Assembly: GCA_025602905.1 (NCBI GenBank)
Contig: JAHLKI010000049.1
Location: 1-64,000 of the forward strand
DNA from: Phlyctochytrium arcticum
Lineage: Eukaryota > Chytridiomycota > Chytridiomycetes > Chytridiales > Chytridiaceae
Reading direction: 5' to 3'
Length of the DNA stretch: 64,000 nt
The notes below the pieces were generated by a model. The model did no database searches and was not told the DNA's origin. It worked only from the letters and a program-made list of their open reading frames with translations. The number at the start of each line of letters is the position of its first letter. Position 1 is the stretch's first letter. A program made the position numbers and the translations under genes. Of this stretch, positions 13,093 through 23,532 are shown piece by piece.

Positions 13093-14117
13093 CTCAAGTC
13101 AAAAGGATTATTTAGATAAGCTTAACATAATCGTAACTTTATTGCATTCAACATAACCAACAAATTAGATACAAGAAGAGAGACATTTGAAAGGTTGTCA
13201 AGGGGGAGAATATCAAATAGAAGACCTGACAAGTGGAGCTCCAAAATTCCAGTCAATGTGGGGTGACATTGCAAATTCAAAAAACACCCCTGCCGTCCAG
13301 ACGTTTGTGATGTCAAGAGATGGTATACAAGACTGAGAAAACGAGTGAGAAGGCTCTTGAGCAATAACAAAGATACTTACTCGAGTACCCGCTGTCTTTG
13401 TGGTCGAGAGGTAAATGATGACAAGTCGCAGATAGCGAATGAGTTACAATAAAAAATGAAAGAGAAATCGGCATCAATCAGTCAAATAGCTGGTCTGAGC
13501 CGAATCAGAAAGAAAGGGTACTGGCGGCTTTAGCCTGAAGAGAGGCGACCAGCGCAGAGAGCGCAGCGATTCGATGATCAACTGCGCGAACCAAGAGTTT
13601 GCTGTTTAGCAGATGGATGGGCGATTCGGGGACGCTGCAATTTATATCAAGCTCGAAAGACACATGAGGGCAATAGAAGGATCTCGGGACATGTCCTAAA
13701 ACATCGAATCCTCGCTTGACTGAAAGCAAATGATTGAACGTCGAGTCGGGGTCGCGTCGCGTCCCAAAGCAACCAAAGCAAAGCCGAGTTTCAGAGAGTG
13801 CTGCACATCAAAATGCGACGGGGGTCATCATAAATAAGCTTTCTCGTTCGCGTCGATCATGTAGAGTGTAGAGCTGAGATGCGAGTCGGGCGCACCAATT
13901 GTGTGAGATCTCACGCGTTGCAGGTGCAAAAGAGTGGAGGTTGCGGTGGAAACATCCGGTTCTTTTACACAGTCAAACGCAAAAACTGTTTGAGATCCAA
14001 AACTTTGTAGACACAAAGAGGGGTCAATTGTAGTTGTAAAGGCAATCTGATATTTCTACTAGCTCTATAAAAATGTTACATATTTACTCAGGCTTTATAT
14101 CTATGCTATCTAAATAT
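13093..14117. other. Intergenic stretch, no supported gene
   Basis: Lies between the 3' ends of two convergent genes. A 74-codon minus-strand frame at 13505-13729 opens with TTG and has a leucine/alanine-rich end, but no clean upstream exon could be joined to it. Nothing else stands out. Confidence 0.5.
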
Positions 14118-15116
14118 CTACTGGTAAACGTATCCTTGGTACTCCTTGGTTGGTACAGGGGGTTGGTAAGTATAGGCAGGGCGCTCATAATGACTTTGCT
14201 GTGATTGTGGTGCGGCACTTGCTGGCCCACTTGGTCGACGCGCCTGACCAGAGTTGGGTGCTGGTGAGAATGTAGCGTGCTCAATCATTCCAGTCGACCA
14301 GGGTTGAGCTGGAACTTGAATAGTTGGTTTGTAGGTGGGTTGATTCAGAGTGGCGGAAAGGTTGCTGGGCACGGCGAGGATGGCATTGGGAGGTGGGGCG
14401 GTAAAGTCATCGTTGGATCCCGGTCCGTAGTAGTAGCTACTCATGTGAAAGGGTGTATCCGAAGCTTGAGAATCTCGATTGTTGTTCATCGCCATTTCAG
14501 AGTCGGATCCGGTTGTTGAGCGACCACTGGCAAATCGAGAGCGACGACCTCCGGATGGCAGACCGACGCGGCGAACCAGGCAAAGACCCAACATCGCTAG
14601 GGCAACCATACTGCCTGTAACAGCAAGCGCAATGGTGACGGCTTTGGGAAAGGATGTGAAGCTGGTTGCCAAGGGATCCTGCGAGTCCAAGTTTGAAGCG
14701 GGTGAAGATGGAGTTGAAGATGGGGAGTTGCTGAGCGTGGAAGAAGAGGTAGGGCGCGTATTGGGAGCGGTGGAGGGTGTGGGGGCAACCACGGATGGTA
14801 CAGTGGGGACCACTGTAGGCACCACCTGCGTAGGAACAGGAGTTGCGACAGTGGTAGGAGCAACTGTGGGGATGACGGTGGGCGCAATTGTAGGCTGAAC
14901 TGTGGTTGGAGCGACCGTTGGCGCGACCGTGGGAACAATGGTGGGGTCAATAGTGGGAACGACTGTAGGTGCAACTGTAGGTGCGACTGTAGGTACGACT
15001 GTAGGTACGACAGATGGAGCTATCGTTGGGACGACATCGGAAGGCGTGGCCTGGGCGAGGACCGATGGCAAGAGAAGGACGGTGGTAAGGAGCGCAGCGC
15101 GAATCTTGAGTAGCAT
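14118..15116 (-). CDS. Secreted VPT-repeat single-pass membrane protein
   Basis: Type I membrane protein of 332 aa with no introns. A signal peptide (MLLKIRAALLTTVLLLPSVL, cut after LAQA) is followed by about 80 residues of degenerate V-x-P-T repeats (TVAPTVAPTVVPTIDPT), a Ser/Thr/Pro-rich stalk and a TM segment (AVTIALAVTGSMVALAMLGL) followed by a basic stop-transfer stretch. The ~140-residue cytosolic tail is Pro/Gln/Tyr-rich and ends in EYQGYVYQ. The layout resembles fungal Mid2/Wsc-type wall sensors or wall-anchored mucins, which carry heavily O-mannosylated ectodomains, but no WSC cysteine domain is present. The ATG at 15116 is chosen because it begins the signal peptide; the frame is open further upstream. 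Confidence 0.8.
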   Translation of the reverse strand: MLLKIRAALLTTVLLLPSVLAQATPSDVVPTIAPSVVPTVVPTVAPTVAPTVVPTIDPTIVPTVAPTVAPTTVQPTIAPTVIPTVAPTTVATPVPTQVVPTVVPTVPSVVAPTPSTAPNTRPTSSSTLSNSPSSTPSSPASNLDSQDPLATSFTSFPKAVTIALAVTGSMVALAMLGLCLVRRVGLPSGGRRSRFASGRSTTGSDSEMAMNNNRDSQASDTPFHMSSYYYGPGSNDDFTAPPPNAILAVPSNLSATLNQPTYKPTIQVPAQPWSTGMIEHATFSPAPNSGQARRPSGPASAAPQSQQSHYERPAYTYQPPVPTKEYQGYVYQ

Positions 15117-16041
15117 ATTGACGCGGATGTATGTGGTAGGATGAAGTATTGGGAGTTGAGTTTGTAAACGTTCTTCTTGCTGACCCCCCGACGCATTATA
15201 TACTCTTTTCAAGGGACAGCAATGTGAGTATGTGACTTTCTCTTGCAATGACCGCACAACGGTTAGAGCGGCAGATACCAAGTATAGAATGCCTGCGAAC
15301 CTAATAATAGTATTACCGCCATCTGCACCGCACGTCCAGTCCACAAATAGCAGAACAGCTCTGCCCGTACCGTGGTTACGCTAATAAGGTTAACCTTGAT
15401 GACTTTAGACCCTCATCATCAATTTACCGGCGCGCGGGAGAATCATTAATTTCCCCGCAAGGTCTCAACGACATTGAACTCCGCACGATATGCAATGGAT
15501 TTGAGGAAAAAGCCACTGGTAAGAATGTACATTGGTACATTGGGCAGCTACTTGTCTGCTATCAAAAATTAATTTTTTTCATTTTATGTGCTTTTCCAAC
15601 GTGCCAACGCTACATACATTACATGCCTGCTCGATATACAAATTCTCCTTAGCAAATATACAGTACTTCTCACCTACAGTGCGTACTGTGTGCAGCTGAC
15701 CTTTGCCACTAATACAAATGTCACATCGCTTTAAGTGTATCCAGCCCCGGAAGAGCCCGAAGGAAATCCCGGATTTTTCCGTATAGAGCCACGTGATCAT
15801 TCCCCCTTGTGAAATTTGAAAGCCAAAGTTCGCGCAGTCTGAGAAACAAACGAAATCGATTCAGACTTTTTTTCCGACCAGATCCAGCTGCAATAACTCA
15901 ACTCTCACACTCCCTCGACTACCACGACTGTAGTATCGGTGTATCGCCCTTTCCCTGTTCTAGTAGTGTCGACACAGCGCACTCTGTGCTATTCCTTTGG
16001 GCAATCAGGCTTGCAAGGGGATTGGGCCCTGAGTCGTGACT
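15117..16041. other. Divergent promoter region
   Basis: Space between the start of the VPT-repeat protein (-) and the Bye1-like gene (+). No coding exon could be joined to either. A 76-codon plus-strand frame at 15809-16039 ends two bases before the Bye1-like ATG and is probably leader sequence. Confidence 0.5.
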
Positions 16042-19000
16042 ATGACGGTAGCGGAGGGCGTATTGCAGAAACGAATGACTGCCTCCTACGAAGATACGTT
16101 TAGCGAGTTTGTGGACGCAGCCGAAACCGGCGGCGCTGAAATGGAAGAACTAGGAGGAGAGCAATCGGATATTTGGTCAGGTTTAGGTATGCTACCCGGT
16201 GTATAAGTTGCGCACATCCAGTCACTAATAGTAGATATTTCCTCACAGGAGATATAAACCGGGAGTCAAGGCTTACACCTACCCTGGATGAATCAACGCC
16301 AATGGCAGCTATTGCAACCCCTGAGATTCCGGCTACTTTGGCATGGACTTCCGAACACAGCTTACTCGGAGACATCGAAGGTGAGGAGCGGGAACAGGCA
16401 CCTAATTCTTTTATTTTACTAAATCTCATTTGGCATTGAATAGCGTGTACTCCAACGGATGAGTTCTCGCTAACTCCAGCGGGACGCATGGAGAGCGATC
16501 ATATCCTGGGAAGCGATAAGCAATCTGGGGGCGGGGATTCAGAGGACGATAGTGACCCCGGAGAGGACTCGATAAAGGACTCAAAGTCCACAGAAATGGC
16601 AGTCAGCGCTGATGCTATTCCGTCATCTGAAGGGCACACGGATGCCTCACAGACAGAACAGTCGTTGGGTGCTGGCAACGCGGACCATACGACAGCCAAA
16701 CCCGATTCTCCCTTCAGTCCTTCGACAACCAGTTCATCACATGTGGAACGTCGTATTACACGAGGTAAAACAAATGTAAACTACAAGGCGCTACTGGATG
16801 GGCCATCGATTGCACGCAAGCTTGTTCCACCCAAGAAGCCGTCCTTTAACGAGGATGGGGAGCGCGTGTATTGCACATGCCGCCAACCAGACACTGGAAA
16901 GTTTATGATCCAGTGCGACAATTGTGAAGAATGGTAAATTGACGAGAATATCACTTAAATTCTGCCTAATGGCTTCTAAACGAAATCTATAGGTTCCATG
17001 GCAAGTGTGTTGACTTGACAAAGAAAGTTGGACAACAATTAAGCACGTACCACTGCCCGCAGTGCCGGGAAATTCTGGGTCATACTAAAACCGCCGGTAA
17101 GTGTTGTATACTATTTTCTAGTTGTGCCATCCTATATTTTCCGGGATGCGAGCGTAATGCAATGCTATTATGTTTGCGTATTTCCGTAATCAATGATACA
17201 TTGCCAAACAATCTGGGCTGCCATCTTGTATCTCCTTGTATGAGTAGTAGTGGTCTAGCTGTCAATGTATCGTGGTCGGAACCGGGCCTAAGCCAAGTGG
17301 TTCCCACCTGCCTCGGTGATCATAGACGCTACTGAACGGCCTACAATTTGGGTTTCAGGCAACTTCTCAAATTGGAATGATTCACTTTCCCAAAGTTTCA
17401 ATATGTGATCCAAATGACATCTCGTAACTCAATCTCGTTCCTCACAGATTCACATCCAAAAGCCGAGAGCTCATCTATTAAAGAGTCGAGCAAGGCCGTT
17501 CAAAAGAGTCCCGTAGCCGTGAAGCGCGAAACGCCTGTCAAAGTTTCGAGGCCTACAAATCGAAAACCCATTGCTGTTGACGCGGTACGTTTCTATATCG
17601 AGAATGTCAGTTTGCTTGCTTCCATTATACAGAATACATATGAGCTGACACCTTCATTTCTTTTTGTTTCTACCAGTCGCCACAAGTCATCAACTCCAAG
17701 TGTATTCTTCAGGACTGTCCAAATCGGCCGATAGCATCAACACATTTTTGTTCGCAGCACTGTGCCCACAAGTATCTTACAATTTCCCGGGGGTGGCTAT
17801 GTGGGTCTGCCATTTGCCGGAATCCTCCAGCTCCTTCCGCCAGTTTCTGTTCTCGGGCGTGTGAAATCGATTTCGGCAAGGAGTTAGTGCAGATAGGGAA
17901 AATTGATAAATCTTCAGCTGCTGCTGCCGCTGAACTCATACCCACTCAAATTCTACCTGGCACTATCGGCTCGAGACCTATACAATCAGTGCCTTTGCCA
18001 CCAGCATGGACAAAGTCTCCGGTCAGACGCGCTGCCCGACGGAACTTTGAAGAGACGTTCGCAAACCTCTTTGCAGATGCGCAAGCGAATCCGGAACTTT
18101 ACGACGATCTGCTTGATGACAAAATCAACCTTGCGGATCCCAAAGCATACGTTGCTCAACTCGAAGAAGCATTGTTTGAGGCATACGCGACACCTGTGCG
18201 AGGTGATGCGTCAGGAACGTTGGAGTGTGGTCAAGCATACAAAGCCAAATTTAGATCCTTGCAATTCAATTTAAAAGATGCCAAAAATATGCGTCTGAAG
18301 CGACGGGTGTTGTGTGGAGACGTCTCTCCCCAAGAATTAGTTAGACTTCCCCCAGAAGATTTAGGTAATGACGATGTCAAAGCTGCCGCCGAGGAGGTGC
18401 GGCGCCGGTCCCTGCGAGACGCAGTACGAGTCAACAATGACGCTGGCAGTTACCTTAAAAAGACCCACAAAGGGGAAATTGAAGTTGTTAGGCCAGCCCG
18501 GATAGAGGTTAATGCAGCAACAGTGCATATGGAGCAACAACACCAAATAGCTAAGAATGTTGGCATTGCCACGCAGCGAAGGGAAGACGTCGTCCAAAGT
18601 GCCCATCCCTCCGAACATGCTTCCATTCCGGAAAACAACGATGCAGACGACAAATCCCCTACCATTGATGGGCCAGCAAAGCGTCCAATCACAGAGGATG
18701 AAGAGATGCCAGAATCAAAAAGATTGAAGGAAGAGGATGAAACATCGCCTTCCGAGCTGACAGGAGCCTTACAACCCAACGGATCTGAAACGAATGTGGA
18801 CGGTAATTCTCACGCAGTGGGCGACGAGATGACATCGCGACTTCAACCAGAGTCAGACAGCGAGCAGCCGCGGGAGGAGCTTGTTTTGGATGGAGATGCT
18901 GCCGGAGACAATTATGAATATGAAGCGGACAACATGGATGTTGATGCCAGTACGGCCGTGAACGAGGAGCCGGAAGCCATCGCCGTTGACTTGGACCTAT

Positions 19001-20295
19001 CCGTTTGGAAAGGCCGCGTTCACATGCCACAAGTTGGTAAATTCAGCGGCTCATGCAAGCAAGTATGCGGGCGTCCGATCGGCGACATGAAGGCATGGGA
19101 AGATATTCTCCCGCCAACCATTTCTATTGATGGACGGGTAGCAGCGAAGCATGTTGAGAAGTATATTCAAGAACAACGCAAGGGTGCAGGCAAGCAAGTT
19201 GTCGCCATTGAGTTTTATGCTGGCGAGGATACCATCCCGGAGGGAATGGACGCAGCGTTGGCCCGAGATGAAAAAATAGAGGACGAAACTGGATTTGCTG
19301 CTCTTATTGAATATTTCCGCTCGCGGCAGCGACTGGCCGTTGTTGGGCATCACTATGTGAGCATTAGAGACATGTATATCCTACCTCTCACCAAAGATGA
19401 GCCACTGCCCGCCTTTTTGACAGATTTGGAAGACTGTCGTATTCCGGACGCTCCGCGTCAGCGAGATACTCTGATTGGGTTGATTATCCTCTCGAGCGCA
19501 TTTGCGCGAAGCAGTTCAGAGCACGAACATAGTCCGACGCGAGACACTCGGGATAAAATGAAAGTACCAGTGCCAGGTTCTGAGCGTTCTGCGCAATCAT
19601 CTCCCGTCCCTACTCCTCCACCCGCCATCCCGAATCTTTCCATCTTTCGCAATTCAACTCCAGCCGGCAATACAAAGTTTGTGCCGACACCCAACCCGTT
19701 TCAGGTCTCGCCAGCTCAGCAACAGCAAACCAATCCCCGCGCGTCTCATCACCAACCCACTCACCGGCCGCTACCGCCGCAACAACCGAAACGCAGTCTG
19801 CTCGATACATTTGCTCCATTACCAGCCACGTCTTCCATCCCCACTTCCGCCGCTCCCCTTCTCCAACAACAATCGATGGACACAACAGCCATGCTTACCT
19901 CCCTCCTCTCCAATCCGCAAAACCTGGGTCTAGTCTCGTCTCTCTTTGCGCAGCTCACCCAACAACAGCAGCAACAACTACCAGGCGGAACAAACAGGAT
20001 CCCACCATTGTCGGGAACTGTGCCTGGTGTGACTGGAAGCACAGCCGCCATCCCTGCTTCATCCGTCAACACAAACACATTGCTGTCCTTGCTGGCCGGG
20101 GGTGCAGGTGTCCCAGGTCTGTCGGCTCCTCTTTCCTCGTCCCAATCGCAACACCCATCAAGTACCACCAGCTCCACTATCCCAGATTTATCAGCGTTGC
20201 TGAATTCCATGCAAACACTCGCACCTACATCGTCTGCATTGCCCGGTAGCACGAACCGCCAGGGAAAAGCATCAAGATGGGATAGTCGGTCTTAG
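16042..20295 (+). CDS. BYE1: Bye1-like PHD / TFIIS-M / SPOC transcription regulator
   Basis: Nuclear protein of the Bye1/PHF3/DIDO family, which binds RNA polymerase II and the histone H3 tail. After an acidic N-terminus comes a PHD finger split by an intron at about 16935 (YCTCRQPDTGKFMIQCDNCEEW, then FHGKCVDLTK and YHCPQC). Next is a paired Cys/His cluster (CILQDCPNR, FCSQHC, then WLCGSAICRNPP, FCSRAC). It is followed by a TFIIS-central-like domain (RRNFEETFANLFADAQANPE, LKDAKNMRLKRRVLCGDVSP) and a SPOC domain (VWKGRVHMPQVGKFSG to QRLAVVGHHYVSIRDMYILP). The tail is long and Gln/Pro/Ser-rich. The start ATG at 16042 opens exon 1; most downstream coding is one large exon from about 17680. Domain order matches Bye1, apart from the extra cysteine clusters. 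Confidence 0.85.
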
Positions 20296-20446
20296 ACGAC
20301 GTTGAATAAAAGTTTTTGTATTAAACTTCTAATGGGCATTGTGTTATCCTTTTTTTTCTTTCTTATACATACGAATACATATCCGTTTCTGGCGATGCTT
20401 GCCATATATATTGTGGCCCAAATGCCTTTTCTTATTTTATGATGTC

Positions 20447-20749
20447 TCACCATGAAGAACAAAAGTACGGCAGCAAATGCGAGATATAGGACAAAACTGT
20501 GAAAATCATGCCGACATCATAGAGACCTCCGTCCACGGCTCTGTCCTTCTCCCGGCAGGCTCGCTTGTGTTCCCACTGCGATTGGCAGTAAAGGAGCGGT
20601 TCGCCAGCGCCCTTCAGGCCATTGACGCACCCTACCTCGTCGTCTAAACAATTCAAAAATGGCATATGGGAGCGGTTATTGCAGAGTGGGCGCTGGCTAT
20701 CCTCCCGTACCACTACTTTCCAATATTTAGCTGTTAATTTCTCTTTCAT
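20447..20749 (-). CDS. Small cysteine-rich ORF with CX9C-like spacing
   Basis: ATG-initiated 100-codon frame, not matched to a known gene. Cysteines are spaced LCNNRSHMPFLNC (C-x10-C), then GC, and YCQSQWEHKRAC (C-x9-C), with about 20 residues between pairs. This roughly resembles CHCH proteins of the mitochondrial intermembrane space, which are oxidised by Mia40. The end is hydrophobic (MIFTVLSYISHLLPYF), unusual for CHCH proteins, and may be a read-through into an intron. It lies between the Bye1-like gene and a dispersed repeat. It may be real, but chance is not excluded. Confidence 0.35.
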   Translation of the reverse strand: MKEKLTAKYWKVVVREDSQRPLCNNRSHMPFLNCLDDEVGCVNGLKGAGEPLLYCQSQWEHKRACREKDRAVDGGLYDVGMIFTVLSYISHLLPYFCSSW

Positions 20750-20879
20750 CTCATTGGTACAAAGTCAAACATATCGTTTGGGAATTCGTCAAGTCAGTTG
20801 TTGTATGGGCGCTTGGTCGACTTTTAGAACAAGAGGGCCATAAAAGAAATTTTGGATGAGGGGTCATATTATATTGTGC

Positions 20880-21850
20880 CAAAGATAATCTACTTTATTT
20901 AACCAGAGATCAAGACCACACGAGGGAGGAGGAGGGTTTATGGTTGTGTAGGGGTGTGTGTGTATATAGAACTGCATCTGTCTTTCTCGAGCGTGATGGC
21001 GTAGGTAGCACGCCCGTACTTCTTTGAATTCCCGTAGATGTCGCGCACCCGAAAAAATCCTGGCTAGAGTAACAGTTAGTATTGAAAAACGAAGCACAGA
21101 GGTAAAACTCGAGATGTCCTCACCATATTTCGCGCTAGAAATTGCCCGTTCATGTCTTTGGCTTGAGTTGCTCAACCGGCTTCCAGTACTCTCGTCTGAT
21201 GAGTACGTTCTCCCCTTCGGATTGTCTATGGCAAGCGGGGTTCGTTAGAAAATGTAATCAAAGGAGAGAAAGCGAAAAGATGACACCAACATACCAAACT
21301 AGGCCCCCAAATAAGCGAAGGCAGAATACGGGTGTACTTGACTTGAAGGTATTAACTGGTAATCCCACTATTCTCGGTAAGAAGTTAGTACACGACCAAA
21401 TAAATCATGGTGCAACAAAGGGTTGTTTACCTTCCACTCCAACGCATGAGCCTCGCCGATCAAGAGTTGACAAACAAAAACCAGTTCAAAACAAGTCACC
21501 CGTCAAGAACAAGTGGTCTCAATAAATACACCACCGACAATGGTGCATACCTACACCCTCCGTCTCCGATCCCCACATGGTCTCACGGATCAGGAGTTCC
21601 AAATCAAGTTCTCAAACGTTGGCAACAGACAAGTGCAAGTCTGGCTCCCCTTTCGATCCCCGTATGGTGTCACGTAGGAGGAGGTCTTGCGCTTATCCTT
21701 GCCCTCAACTGGCTTTTGTACCAACAGAAGATCTCTCGGTGCAAGTAGGATTGGGGAAGATGAGGGAAGGACGCGACGCTATTATTATAGAGGGAAAGTT
21801 CCAATGGTGGCACAGCGATCTTGCAATGTTACTGTGCCGCTATTATGCTG
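20880..21850 (+). repeat. Dispersed repeat, copy A (inverted partner at 50.4-51.5 kb)
   Basis: This ~1-kb segment matches the reverse complement of about 50440-51480 over most of its length with many small differences. Shared stretches include GGCAGAATACGGGTGTACTTG (21 nt, at about 21320), CCAAATAAATCA followed by GGTGCAACAAA, CTCCGATCCCCACATGGTCT and CCCCGTATGGTGTCACGTAG. Inside are two related sub-units of about 57 nt, 21543-21600 and 21636-21690, each with a CGATCCCC-ATGGT-TCACG core. No protein domain was seen. Probably a non-autonomous transposable element; family unknown. Confidence 0.75.
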
Positions 21851-23532
21851 CGCTCAGTCGGAGTTCAATTCTGGTCGAGTTCTTCACATTGCCTCAGACA
21901 TTGCCTGTGTCTTTGTACCATCCCTTACGTTCAGGAAACCCGCAGGAATGGCGGGTGGAGGGTTGACTCTCAGGAATTGATAAACTTACGGTACTGGCAA
22001 TTCTAACTTGTCGAAGATCTTGAGTGACCTGGGTGTCTCGCCGACGTGTGTCTGTCACCGAAAGTCAGACCTTTCAACCTTACAGAGCTTCCAAAAATGG
22101 CCAATTCAACCACCATCCCTCCCATATGGATTCAATCGGTGAATAACCGGGGCACCCCAATCTCCAAGACCCGCAGTGGTATCGACGCCATCCTCCTCCC
22201 AGAAGGCTCGCTAGTATTCGAGGTACATTTACGGAAGCACTTGACGCCCATTGCCAGTTACGCTTAGACGCCCCAGTGGAACTGCTGCATACAACCTTTA
22301 CAGAACCCCGCTGCTCGTAGTGATACCAAAATCAAAGTTAGCTTTCCATCAGACCCCACCAGTTCGTTTGGGAGGATTTATCTGATGCATCTCCGTCGGC
22401 TGCAAATGGCTCACCCTGGCCAAGGATCCGTTCTGCCTGGGCACTCCCCATCTCGGCACTCGCCTCCTCGTACGTGAGTGAATCCTCCAATATATTATGG
22501 CAACAAATCGATACCGTACTTCTCAAGACAAGGTTTGTAATAAGTGCCTGTTTTTCCAATGTTCCTTTACGATTTCAATCTCATTCATCATCTCAAAAAA
22601 AGGGACTCGGAAAACCCTTTTTCAGCATATACCTATTACATCAAATCCGCATACATCATAAAGACTCTATCGCAATCTGGTTGCCCGGGTGGAAAATAAC
22701 CTCATTCCTCTGGGCCGATGGACGACTAAAAACTGCTCAACCCCGTCGAAGCTGTCAAATGAAAGCAACTGGTTCATTTCTGATGCCCAGAACGTTGGGT
22801 TTTTGGGTGCTCGAACCGTTCTGCTGAGATTCGATGAACAGACCGAATTGTTATGCCACCATAGCCGTTTGGGAGAAATCAAATCACACTTGTGAGTAAT
22901 TCCCACCCGGATATCTGCATGGAGGATATTGAAAGGGTACGGGATGGTTCCTCGTGCTGTACTGAAAAATTGTCGGCGGCGGGTGGCGGAGGGTAATCCT
23001 TCAAGAAAAATTACTTTGAAAGTAGACGATCATGGCAGACTGGGCGCGCTCCCCTCACCAGCACTGTGAGCGCACCCACTCTTGCGATCCTCTCGTACCG
23101 CTTGAGCTTCACGTAGCATCTACTTTCCGCTGAGACTGTCGTTCATTTGCATAATCAATTTATATATACGATACCTTGCTTGGAACGTTGATAGATACCG
23201 TCTGAGACACCGGGTGTATGGAAGTCTGGCCGAAATGGAAGGCCTGAACATAACCGATACTTTTGAACAAGAGGGGTCATATTCGTAAATTTTGGATTTA
23301 AAAAAAAAGTCATGGAGTTATCCAGAGTGTTACACGTTTTTCGGGCCATTCTTTTTCCTTCTCAAAATAAGTTGTGATATTGCGTGTGTATGGATAAATC
23401 TCAACTCATATAAAAAACAAACAAATCATGTACAAAAATATACCAGAAAGAATACCATCCAATCAAAAGTCAAAAAAAAATCCCCTACAAAATCACACAC
23501 TTCCTCTCTTCTTCTTCATACTCATCTTGGCT
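21851..23532. other. Intergenic stretch, no supported gene
   Basis: Several short frames of 70-130 codons occur, but none has a recognisable domain, a splice partner or biased codon use. The stretch starts where similarity to the dispersed repeat fades and ends at the 3' end of the kinase gene. It may hold further degraded repeat sequence. Confidence 0.5.

Noticed and set aside
14479..14898. Long plus-strand frame rich in V-G-A-T repeats
   Set aside because: It is the antisense shadow of the VPT-repeat gene; the minus-strand reading has a signal peptide, TM segment and sensible tail.
22900..23130. GC-rich segment with CCTCTCGTACCGCTTGAG, considered as rRNA-like
   Set aside because: No extended match to conserved rRNA helices could be recognised.
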